From assembly GCA_024681565.1 (NCBI GenBank), contig JAILAO010000162.1:1-6134 (forward strand): DNA of 6,134 bases, read 5' to 3'. Below, piece after piece: positions 1 to 6,134 of the stretch. The stretch is from Bacteroidales bacterium. GTDB lineage: Bacteria; Bacteroidota; Bacteroidia; Bacteroidales; UBA932. The notes beneath the pieces were generated by a model. The model was not told where the DNA came from. It saw nothing but the letters and a program-made list of their open reading frames with translations, and searched no databases. Position 1 is the first letter of the stretch. Every line of letters begins with the position of its first letter. The position numbers and the translations under genes are program-made.

Positions 1-68
1 ATCATTTGGGAAATTTGGTTAAACAATAATATGGTTAGTAACAAATAGTTTTCCTGTTAAATAACTCA

Positions 69-76
69 CAAATATA
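69..76 (-). promoter_or_regulatory. Possible minus-strand -7 box (TATATTTG)
   Basis: Read on the minus strand, these bases are TATATTTG, matching the Bacteroidota -7 consensus TAnnTTTG and identical to the + strand box at 206-213. The nearest minus-strand TTTG on the upstream side is at 107-110, which leaves a 30-nt spacer, longer than the usual roughly 19-23. It could drive a divergent gene to the left of the window, but the poor -33 match and the AT-rich background make chance likely. Confidence 0.25.
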
Positions 77-93
77 GCAAAATTCCAATTATC

Positions 94-131
94 TTTAAAA
101 ATGATGCAAATATTTTTAAAAATGTGCCAAA
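94..131. repeat. Tandem direct repeat TTTAAAAATG, 21-bp period
   Basis: TTTAAAAATG occurs at 94-103 and again at 115-124. Both copies are followed by a similar tail (ATGCAAA and TGCCAAA), so the similarity extends to about 17 bp with one indel. The 21-bp period is two helical turns, as expected for two regulator protomers on one DNA face. The second copy overlaps a perfect 12-bp palindrome, ATTTTTAAAAAT, at 112-123. The repeat lies 50-90 bp upstream of the proposed -33 element, a sensible place for an activator site. Low sequence complexity is the main caution. Confidence 0.4.
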
Positions 132-166
132 AATTGTCGCCCGTTCTTGATGTCTCCCATTTTTGG
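127..166. repeat. Inverted repeat CCAAAAAT / ATTTTTGG
   Basis: CCAAAAAT at 127-134 is the exact reverse complement of ATTTTTGG at 159-166, with 24 nt between the arms. Arm centres are 32 bp apart, about three helical turns. The loop is too long and the arms too AT-rich for a convincing terminator, so a protein-binding site is the more natural reading if the repeat means anything. The right arm overlaps the first TTTGGTCC copy at 162-169. Confidence 0.3.
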
Positions 167-188
167 TCCGGACGGGATACTTTGGTCC
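162..188 (+). repeat. Direct repeat TTTGGTCC, 19-bp period, at the -33 region
   Basis: TTTGGTCC is found at 162-169 and 181-188. The second copy contains the proposed -33 TTTG of the operon promoter. The first copy overlaps a perfect 8-bp palindrome, GTCCGGAC, at 166-173. A regulator bound to these two sites would sit next to or over RNA polymerase. An 8-mer repeated this close is suggestive, but no known operator is recognised. Confidence 0.35.
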
Positions 189-213
189 TTTTCTGATAAA
201 ATGCGTATATTTG
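181..213 (+). promoter_or_regulatory. Bacteroidota-type promoter of the CAZyme operon
   Basis: A TTTG at 181-184 (-33 element) is followed after 21 nt by TATATTTG at 206-213, which fits the -7 consensus TAnnTTTG of the Bacteroidota housekeeping sigma factor. Transcription would start around 218-221 and leave only about 13-16 nt before the ATG at 234. The only purine-rich GGAG (213-216) would then be outside the transcript or at its edge, which agrees with Shine-Dalgarno-independent initiation in this phylum. The start site is predicted, not observed. Confidence 0.6.
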
Positions 214-233
214 GAGACCACAACCAATGACCG

Positions 234-3200
234 ATGAAACGTATCCTATTTTTCGCTCTGGCATTTTTCGCCACCGTTTGCGCTTCGGCGCAGCAGACCC
301 CCGATCCCGCCGTGTTCGCCGCTCCGCCGGCGCAGTACCAGACTGCCGCCTGGTGGCATTGGATGGACGGCGCACTTACGGAAGAAGGTGTCACCAAAGA
401 CCTGGAAGCCATGAAGGCACAGGGCATCAGCAATGCGACCGTGCTCAATATCTACCGGCTGATCGGCATCGAGGACGGTTTCCAGTCCGTCAAGTTCGAC
501 AGTCCGGCGTGGTACGCCCTTTTCCGGCATGCGGTCGAAGAGGCTGACCGGCTCGGCATGCAGATCGGCGCGGCCAACTGCGACGGCTGGTCCGAGAGCG
601 GCGGCCCCTGGATTACCCCGGAGACTTCCATGAAGCAATACACCTGGCGGAAGACCTTCGTCAAGGGCAGCGGCCGGGAACAGCGGATACCGCTGGCATT
701 GCCTTTTTCCAAGGAGCGCTTCTACCGTGACGTAGCGGTCGTGGCCTACCGGGATGCAGGCCCCAACAGCTTTGTCACGGCCGCACCGCAGATTTCCTGC
801 CATGGGGGCTATCCCGTCGAGACCCTGATCAAGAGCCACAAATACCATGATGAAACCCGCCATCTCGACCTTTTCGACGATTTCCCGGCCGAGATCCTGA
901 TCGACGGCAATCCGACGACCGGACTGACCATCCAGGAAGACAAGACCATCCGTCTCGACTTTGCAAAGCCTTTTACCGCAGAAGTCCTGCATATTTATAT
1001 AATGGTATCTGCGGCCAGGTTCCCGATCCCGGTTCTGATCGAGGTTTCGGACAACGGCACGGACTGGCGTGAAGCCGGCCGCGTATATGCCAAAGGCGCC
1101 AATTCACTCCAGAAACTTTCCTTCCCGCGGGCCACGGCGCGCCATTGGCGGCTGACCGTCAACGAACCCCTTTCCCCGACTACCCTCAGCGAGCTGTGCC
1201 TGCTGCAGAAGGGGGAGCGCGGTGTCTGGGATTCGGCTCCGGGCGTGGCCATCGCACAGCCGGACGACGTGATCGACCTGACGGACCGGATGGATGCCGA
1301 CGGGACACTGCGCTGGTCGGCCCCCAAGGGCAACTGGACCGTCATCCGCTTCGGATATACTTCCAATGGCAAGTTCAACCACCCGGCCTCGCCGCAGGGT
1401 GTCGGCCTGGAGTGTGACAAGATGGACTCCACGGCGCTGGATATCCATTTCAAGGCCTTCCCGGAGAAACTGATCCAGGCCGCCGGCCCGTATGCCGGCA
1501 AGACCTTCACCTACTTCCTCGTGGACAGCTGGGAGTGCGGCCAGCAGAACTGGACGGCAGCTTTCCCCGAGGCGTTCGAGGACCAGCAGGGCTACAGCCT
1601 CCTTCCCTGGATTCCCGTGCTTTGCGGCGAGCGGATCGGGAGTGCCGCGCTTTCGGAGGCCTTTGTCCATGATTTCGATGCGGTCCGCGGTGAACTGGTC
1701 CGCGTGCATTATTTCAAGCACCTGGCTGACCTCTGCCACCGTGCGGGGATGCAGCTTTGGTCTGAAGGAATCTACGGCGGCGCATCGATGCCGCCCGTGG
1801 ACGTGCTGAAATCCTACGAATTCTGCGACGTGCCGATGACGGAATTCTGGGCGCAGGCCAGCGAATACCGCGACTGGCCGATCGTGTATCGTCCATCCAA
1901 TTACGGCAACCATGCCATCCCGTATCACGTTTCCCTGATCTATGACAAACCGGTGGTCGGCAGCGAAGCCTTCACCGGCATGGCACTCTACAGCGACTCG
2001 CCGATCGACCTCAAACTCTATGGCGACCAGGCTTATACGCAGGGAGTCAACCGGATGGTACTCCACAGTTATGTCCATCAGCCCGATGACCGCCGCCCCG
2101 GCGTGACCCTCGGTATTTACGGACAGACCTTCAACCGCAACAATACCTGGTTCAATGCCGCCGACGGCTTCTTCGCCACGGAGGCCCGCATGCAGTATCT
2201 CCTGCAGCTCGGCGACCGCCGTGCGGATGCCCTGGTCTATCTGGGGGACAGGCTCCCCAATGCCGAGATGACCGCCGCCGAGATCGCCCGTACCCTTCCG
2301 GAAAACATCAAGTTCCAATATATCAACCAGGAGGTGCTCCTGCAGCGGCTCAGCGTGCGGGATGGCCGGATCTGGCTGGATGGCAGGCATCCGTTCAAGT
2401 TCCTGGTACTCCGGGGAGACCGGATGGAACTCGGGACGGCCCGCCGGGTGGCCGAACTGGTGGATGCCGGTGCCCTGGTCTATGGACCGAAACCGGTATC
2501 GACCCTTTCGCTGAAGGATTTCGCGCAGAACAATGCCGCACTGAAAGAGATTGCCGACCGGCTCTGGGACGGAGGAAAGGTCCTGACCGACCTGCGTTCG
2601 CTCCAGTCGGCCTACACCCCGGACCTGCGTGTGCGGGGCATCGGGATTGACGATATCCTGTGGTACCACAAGACCGCAGGCGGATATGACTATTATTATC
2701 TGTCCAACAAGGACAATGCGCGGGCGATTCATTTCGAGGCGGTCTTCGACATCCCGGACGGCAGGCCGGAGATCTGGGATCCGATGACGGGCCGGGTCCG
2801 CGAGCAGATGATGTATACTTACGACCACGGTGCGACCGTGGTTCCGGTGACGCTCCAGGCGCGTCAGGGCCTTTTCGTCATGCTGCGCCGCGGGGGAGAC
2901 CGCGTGCAGCATATCTTCCGCCTGACGGACCTGCAGGGCGACCAGCTTTTCCCCAATACGACCGGGGATTTCTCGAAGGCCGTGCCCGAGGCTTACCGGG
3001 GTGCGGACGGAGAGATCCATCTCCGATCCCTGGCCGCCGGTTCCTACCTGGCCGGTTATTCGGATGCCGTGGCCTGCCGGATCGACCTGAAGGCGCCGGA
3101 ACGGGTGGTACTCGACGGAACCGTCGGCACGATGACTTTCGAAGATGAACCGGCGCTCGGAACGATGCCCATCGGCGGTTTCCGGGAGTTTACGGGATTC

Positions 3201-3635
3201 CTCGATCCACGGGTCAAACACTATTCCGGCCGCGTCACCTACCGGACCTCCGCCGTTCTGCCCGAAGGCTTCATCAAGGCGGAACGCCGGGTGCTGATCG
3301 GTATCCCGGCCTTTGGAAGTACGGCGCAGCTGACCGTCAACGGACATACGCTGGAGACCATCTGGGATCCCGCCGCCCTGACGGACATCACGGATTTTGT
3401 CCGGACTGGAGAGAATGAAATCGTCATCCAGGTGACCAATCCCTGGCGCAACCGCCTCATCGGCGACAAAGCCGGGGTCCCTTCCACGGAGAAGCACTGG
3501 ACGACCTCTCCGCTGCAACAGAAACACATCCCGCCGCAGCAGATCCTGCATGAATATGCCCTGCTCTATCCGGCCGGTATTTCCCAGCCGGTGACACTGT
3601 ACAGCGAAGGCGTTGAACGCGTCGTGAACAATTAA
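234..3635 (+). CDS. GH106-family alpha-L-rhamnosidase, secreted
   Basis: This 1133-residue protein matches the GH106 (Glyco_hydro_106) architecture in length and motifs. GH106 enzymes are inverting and release terminal alpha-L-rhamnose from plant glycans. Residues 1-19 form a Sec type I signal peptide (cleavage after A-S-A, before Gln20), predicting periplasmic location. The family-typical N-terminal block 'AAWWHWMDGALTEEGV' begins at about residue 38. Residues about 215-325 resemble a discoidin-like (F5/8C) beta-sandwich insert. The core carries 'VDSWECGQQNW' (Glu434), 'WSEGIYGG' (Glu511) and 'VGSEAFTG' (Glu578). By analogy with characterised GH106 enzymes, Glu434 is the probable acid and Glu578 a probable base; this is inferred without alignment. 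Residues about 955-1115 look like a galactose-binding-like beta-sandwich. The start is fixed by an in-frame TGA at 228-230 and by the signal peptide. It is first in the operon, 10 nt before the next gene. The family call is firm; the substrate is not known. Confidence 0.9.
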   Translation: MKRILFFALAFFATVCASAQQTPDPAVFAAPPAQYQTAAWWHWMDGALTEEGVTKDLEAMKAQGISNATVLNIYRLIGIEDGFQSVKFDSPAWYALFRHAVEEADRLGMQIGAANCDGWSESGGPWITPETSMKQYTWRKTFVKGSGREQRIPLALPFSKERFYRDVAVVAYRDAGPNSFVTAAPQISCHGGYPVETLIKSHKYHDETRHLDLFDDFPAEILIDGNPTTGLTIQEDKTIRLDFAKPFTAEVLHIYIMVSAARFPIPVLIEVSDNGTDWREAGRVYAKGANSLQKLSFPRATARHWRLTVNEPLSPTTLSELCLLQKGERGVWDSAPGVAIAQPDDVIDLTDRMDADGTLRWSAPKGNWTVIRFGYTSNGKFNHPASPQGVGLECDKMDSTALDIHFKAFPEKLIQAAGPYAGKTFTYFLVDSWECGQQNWTAAFPEAFEDQQGYSLLPWIPVLCGERIGSAALSEAFVHDFDAVRGELVRVHYFKHLADLCHRAGMQLWSEGIYGGASMPPVDVLKSYEFCDVPMTEFWAQASEYRDWPIVYRPSNYGNHAIPYHVSLIYDKPVVGSEAFTGMALYSDSPIDLKLYGDQAYTQGVNRMVLHSYVHQPDDRRPGVTLGIYGQTFNRNNTWFNAADGFFATEARMQYLLQLGDRRADALVYLGDRLPNAEMTAAEIARTLPENIKFQYINQEVLLQRLSVRDGRIWLDGRHPFKFLVLRGDRMELGTARRVAELVDAGALVYGPKPVSTLSLKDFAQNNAALKEIADRLWDGGKVLTDLRSLQSAYTPDLRVRGIGIDDILWYHKTAGGYDYYYLSNKDNARAIHFEAVFDIPDGRPEIWDPMTGRVREQMMYTYDHGATVVPVTLQARQGLFVMLRRGGDRVQHIFRLTDLQGDQLFPNTTGDFSKAVPEAYRGADGEIHLRSLAAGSYLAGYSDAVACRIDLKAPERVVLDGTVGTMTFEDEPALGTMPIGGFREFTGFLDPRVKHYSGRVTYRTSAVLPEGFIKAERRVLIGIPAFGSTAQLTVNGHTLETIWDPAALTDITDFVRTGENEIVIQVTNPWRNRLIGDKAGVPSTEKHWTTSPLQQKHIPPQQILHEYALLYPAGISQPVTLYSEGVERVVNN

Positions 3636-3645
3636 TCAGAAAAAT

Positions 3646-5214
3646 ATGAGAATCAGACTGCTGCTGGCTGCCCTGCTGCTTTCCTTCTGCGCCGGCGCGC
3701 AGACCGTCGAGCGCTGGGGATGCTTTGAACTGTCCCTTCCCGCCACGGTTCCGGGCAATCCTTTCGATGTGGAACTGACGGCTACCTTCACCAACGGTGC
3801 GGAATCCTGTACCGTCCGCGGCTTTTATGATGGAGACGGATGCTTCAAGGTCCGTTTCATGCCCGCCACCGAAGGGCAATGGACCTATGTGACGTCCAGC
3901 CGGACGGGTGCGCTGAACCGCAGGCGCGGCAGTTTTGAATGCGTGGCTCCGTCGGCGGAGAACCATGGCCCGGTCGTGCCCGACGGACTGCATTTCAAAT
4001 ATGCCGACGGCACCCGCTATTACCCTGTCGGCACGACGGCCTATGACTGGATGCATGTCGGTGACGAGGCTGCGGCCCGCACGGTCGCGTCCCTGCGCGA
4101 ATCCGGCTTCAACAAGCTCCGGATGCTGTTCTTCCTGCATAATCTGCCGGTCGAGTATCCGGATGTCTATCCTTTTGAGAAAAAGGAGGATGGGAGCTGG
4201 GATTACACCCGTTTCAATCCGGCTTATTTCCAATATGTCGAGAGAAGGATCCTCGCCCTGCAGGCCATCGGCGTCGAGGCCGACCTGATCCTCTTCCATC
4301 CTTATGACGGAGGCCGCTGGGGCTTCGACCGCATGCCGTTGGAGGCCAACCTGCGCTATCTGTCATACATCACGGCGCGTTTCTCCGCCATCCGCAACAT
4401 CTGGTGGTCCCTGGCGAACGAGTGGGACGGGGTGAAAGGCATTCCGGCGGAGGACTGGGACAAGTTCGCGGCTGCCGTTTCCGCCGGTGATCCTTACCGT
4501 CACCTGCTCTCCATCCATGGCTATACGGCTACCTATTACCATTATTACGATCCGGTGTTTACCCATGCCAGCATCCAGGACCACGGTCCGGTGATGGAAC
4601 ACGGCCGTGCGCACACCGTCAGCCAGATCTACAAGAAGCCGGTCCTTTTCGACGAAGTCTGCTACGAAGGCAACGTGGGGAGCCGCTGGGGTTGGCTGAG
4701 CGGCCAGGAAATGCTGCGCCGGATGTACAACGGCCTGATGAGCGGGACTTATGTAACCCATGCGGAGACATTTAACGCCGAGGAGGGGACTTCCGCCGAG
4801 GACGCCCTCAATTTCCTGGCCTACGGCCGGGATTTCCGGGGGGAATCCTGGCGCCGCATCAAATTCCTGCGGGCCGTGCTGGACGACCTCCCGAATCCGC
4901 CCGGACTTGCGGACCACAACTGGGATGAATATACCACCACGGCGGGAGCGGGCTATTACCTGGTCTATTTCGGCAACGAGATCCGCAACGAATGGGTCTT
5001 CGACCTGCCTGTCAAAAACGGACCGTGGGCCCGTCCGCAGGAGGGGGAGAAGTACCGGGTCGAGATTCTCGACACCTGGAACATGACGGTCACGCCATGG
5101 CCGGTCACCTTCGAGACCGCCGCTCCCGGCCGCTACCGTATCCAGGACCGTCAGGGCCGTGCCGTCCGCCTGCCTGACACACCTTATCTGTTATTGAGAA
5201 TCAAAAAAATATGA
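3646..5214 (+). CDS. DUF5060 / TIM-barrel / DUF5605 glycoside hydrolase
   Basis: This is a 522-residue secreted enzyme with a Sec signal peptide (residues 1-18, cleavage after A-G-A, before Gln19). Three parts are visible: an N-terminal beta-sandwich resembling DUF5060 (about 20-102, including 'YDGDGCFKVRFMPATEGQWTY'); a clan GH-A-like (beta/alpha)8 barrel (about 112-415); and a C-terminal small beta domain resembling DUF5605 (about 428-520). In the barrel, 'WWSLANEWDG' supplies Asn258-Glu259, the usual acid/base motif after strand 4. 'PVLFDEVCYEG' supplies Glu337 as the likely strand-7 nucleophile. Both catalytic glutamates are therefore present, predicting a retaining glycosidase. The sugar specificity cannot be read; relatives with DUF4038-type barrels include enzymes acting on pectic side chains, but that is only a hint. 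The gene starts 10 nt after the rhamnosidase and ends overlapping the GH43 start. The start has an A-rich leader (CAGAAAAAT) and no Shine-Dalgarno sequence. Confidence 0.85.
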   Translation: MRIRLLLAALLLSFCAGAQTVERWGCFELSLPATVPGNPFDVELTATFTNGAESCTVRGFYDGDGCFKVRFMPATEGQWTYVTSSRTGALNRRRGSFECVAPSAENHGPVVPDGLHFKYADGTRYYPVGTTAYDWMHVGDEAAARTVASLRESGFNKLRMLFFLHNLPVEYPDVYPFEKKEDGSWDYTRFNPAYFQYVERRILALQAIGVEADLILFHPYDGGRWGFDRMPLEANLRYLSYITARFSAIRNIWWSLANEWDGVKGIPAEDWDKFAAAVSAGDPYRHLLSIHGYTATYYHYYDPVFTHASIQDHGPVMEHGRAHTVSQIYKKPVLFDEVCYEGNVGSRWGWLSGQEMLRRMYNGLMSGTYVTHAETFNAEEGTSAEDALNFLAYGRDFRGESWRRIKFLRAVLDDLPNPPGLADHNWDEYTTTAGAGYYLVYFGNEIRNEWVFDLPVKNGPWARPQEGEKYRVEILDTWNMTVTPWPVTFETAAPGRYRIQDRQGRAVRLPDTPYLLLRIKKI

Positions 5215-5216
5215 GA
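5205..5216 (+). promoter_or_regulatory. ATGA stop/start overlap with A-rich initiation element
   Basis: The stop TGA of the middle gene (5212-5214) and the ATG of the GH43 gene (5211-5213) overlap as ATGA. The start is preceded by seven A residues and a T rather than a Shine-Dalgarno sequence. The 12-mer AAAAATATGAGA spanning this start is identical to the one spanning the middle gene's start at 3640-3651. Both fit the A-rich, SD-independent initiation known in Bacteroidota, and the overlap decides the GH43 start together with its lipobox. Confidence 0.6.
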
Positions 5217-6134
5217 CCGATCACCCTTTTCCTGGCCGGCGCTGCACTGTTGCTGGCCGCTTGCGCCGGGCCGGCGCCGGAGGCGCCCTACGGGACCTAT
5301 ACCAACCCGATTCTCGGGGGAGACTATCCCGATCCCTCCATCGTACGGGACGGAAACGACTATTACATGACGCATTCGTCTTTCGACTACAACCCCGGCC
5401 TGGTGGTCTGGCATTCGACGGACCTGGTCCATTGGGAGCCCATCAGTTATGCTCTCCAGACCTATCTGGGCAGTGTCTGGGCGCCGGACATCTCCAAGCT
5501 CGGAGACAAATTCTATATCTATTTCACCGTCCACGGAGCCGGCAACTGGGTGGTCTACGCCGATACGCCCTATGGTCCGTGGAGTGAGCCGCATGACCTG
5601 CATGTCGGACAGATCGATCCCTGCCCGGCCATCGGGGACGACGGTACCAAATGGCTTTTCCTCAGCGGCGGCCAGCGTATCCGCCTGACCGACGACGGCC
5701 TGGACACCGTTCCGGGCACGCTGGAAAAGGTCTGGCCCGGCTGGCCCATTCCGGACGACTGGATCACCGAGGGCCTGGCTCTCGAGGGCCCGAAGATCCG
5801 CAAGGTCGGCGACTGGTGGTATTTCGTGGCGGCGGAAGGCGGTACGGCCGGTCCCCCCACGAGCCATCTCGTCGCCGTGGCGCGTAGCAGGAGCGTGGAC
5901 GGCCCCTGGGAGGATTCTCCCTACAATCCGCTGGTGCACACCTGGCACAATACCGACCGCTGGTGGTCCCGCGGCCACGGCTCGCTCATCGATACCCCGG
6001 ACGGCCGCTGGTACATCATCTATCACGCCTACGAGAACGGTTACTACAATCTGGGCCGCCAGACCCTCCTGGAGCCGGTCTGGCTGGATGAGGACGGCTG
6101 GTGGCGCAGCTACGGCGAGAACATCGTCGAGGAT
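5211..6134 (+). CDS. GH43-family glycosidase lipoprotein, 3' partial
   Basis: The gene is open to the window end: 308 codons are visible and the C-terminus is missing. Residues 1-18 form a lipoprotein signal peptide with lipobox Leu-Ala-Ala-Cys18. The residues after Cys18 (A-G-P-A-P-E) lack the acidic cluster typical of surface-exposed Bacteroidota lipoproteins, so a periplasm-facing anchor is likelier. The five-bladed propeller of GH43 is recognisable: 'GGDYPDPSIVRDGNDYY' holds the general base Asp41, 'VGQIDPCP' holds the pKa-modulating Asp136, and 'LALEGPKI' holds the general acid Glu192. 'SRGHGS' contains His256, matching the conserved metal-site histidine. GH43 enzymes are inverting beta-xylosidases, alpha-L-arabinofuranosidases and relatives; the start resembles beta-xylosidase-type members, but specificity is undetermined. 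A further beta-sandwich domain may follow off-window. The ATG lies in an ATGA overlap with the previous stop, implying translational coupling. Confidence 0.88.
   Translation, partial: MRPITLFLAGAALLLAACAGPAPEAPYGTYTNPILGGDYPDPSIVRDGNDYYMTHSSFDYNPGLVVWHSTDLVHWEPISYALQTYLGSVWAPDISKLGDKFYIYFTVHGAGNWVVYADTPYGPWSEPHDLHVGQIDPCPAIGDDGTKWLFLSGGQRIRLTDDGLDTVPGTLEKVWPGWPIPDDWITEGLALEGPKIRKVGDWWYFVAAEGGTAGPPTSHLVAVARSRSVDGPWEDSPYNPLVHTWHNTDRWWSRGHGSLIDTPDGRWYIIYHAYENGYYNLGRQTLLEPVWLDEDGWWRSYGENIVED

Larger units (their letters stand above)
1..233. other. AT-rich intergenic regulatory region, no gene
   Basis: No reading frame here looks like a gene. Composition is strongly AT-rich at the left end (26 of the first 120 bases are G or C by hand count) and changes sharply at the start of the first coding sequence. 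A minus-strand frame reaching from the rhamnosidase gene down to base 19 is arginine-rich antisense inside the gene and low-complexity outside it, so it is not called. The region holds the operon promoter, short repeats that could be operator sites, and a possible minus-strand -7 element, each listed separately. No convincing GC-rich hairpin plus T-run terminator was seen. Confidence 0.75.

Noticed and set aside
127..166. Inverted repeat considered as a rho-independent terminator
   Set aside because: The arms are only 8 bp and AT-rich, the loop is 24 nt, and it sits directly before the operon promoter rather than after a gene visible here.
201..230. Nine-codon micro-ORF in frame just upstream of the rhamnosidase start, ending 3 nt before its ATG
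   Set aside because: Its ATG lies upstream of the proposed -7 box, so it would not be in the transcript. It is useful only because its stop rules out an earlier start for the gene.
227..547. 106-codon + strand frame starting 7 nt before the rhamnosidase ATG, with GGAG 10 nt upstream
   Set aside because: The spacing to GGAG looks attractive, but the product is arginine-rich, shows no motif, and overlaps the signal peptide and N-terminal GH106 motif in another frame.
989..1009. AT-rich TATATAATG-like patch inside the rhamnosidase gene, resembling an internal promoter
   Set aside because: It does not fit the TAnnTTTG consensus and simply encodes Ile/Tyr/Met codons in a beta-strand of the discoidin-like module. 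No reading frame starts there that needs it.
1104..3551. 815-codon open frame on the minus strand inside the rhamnosidase gene
   Set aside because: It is antisense to a clearly coding GH106 gene in GC-rich DNA, where long antisense frames are common. Its translation has no recognisable motif, and there is no promoter or start context for it.
3457..4299. 280-codon minus-strand frame across the junction of the first two genes
   Set aside because: It overlaps the end of the GH106 gene and the signal peptide and DUF5060 region of the next gene antisense. It shows no domain and is explained by GC-rich codon bias.
5184..6026. 280-codon minus-strand frame opposite the GH43 gene
   Set aside because: The + strand frame carries all three GH43 catalytic motifs and a lipobox; the antisense frame has none.

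Overview
The window looks like part of a carbohydrate-degradation (PUL/CAZyme) locus from a GC-rich member of the Bacteroidota, perhaps of the Alistipes/Bacteroidales type. The evidence is the gene content (a GH106-like enzyme, a DUF5060/DUF5605 glycosidase and a GH43 lipoprotein), Sec signal peptides ending in 'A-x-A|Q', A-rich starts without a Shine-Dalgarno sequence, and a TAnnTTTG-type promoter. No taxonomic marker gene is present, so the assignment is an inference.

Layout: bases 1-233 are an intergenic region with no supported gene. It is strongly AT-rich at its left end (by hand count 26 of the first 120 bases are G or C) and contrasts sharply with the GC-rich genes. It holds a good Bacteroidota-type promoter on the + strand (181-213), short direct and inverted repeats upstream of it, and a possible minus-strand -7 box (69-76). 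Three co-directional + strand genes follow, tightly packed: a GH106-family alpha-L-rhamnosidase (234-3635), a DUF5060 / TIM-barrel / DUF5605 glycoside hydrolase (3646-5214, 10 nt downstream), and a GH43 lipoprotein (5211 to the window end, overlapping the previous gene by ATGA and cut off on the right). They are almost certainly one transcription unit.

How the genes work together: two products carry type I signal peptides. The third has a lipobox but no acidic surface-export signal after the cysteine. The simplest reading is three periplasmic enzymes, one of them anchored to the outer membrane, that trim imported oligosaccharides. The rhamnosidase would remove terminal L-rhamnose, the GH43 would remove an arabinofuranosyl or xylosyl unit (or a related sugar), and the middle enzyme would cleave a linkage that cannot be read from sequence. 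A rhamnose-bearing plant glycan such as a pectic side chain is a plausible target but unproven. No SusC/SusD, regulator, transporter, RNA gene, mobile element or CRISPR array is visible.

The most interesting item is the middle gene: a complete retaining-type catalytic apparatus in a poorly characterised domain architecture.
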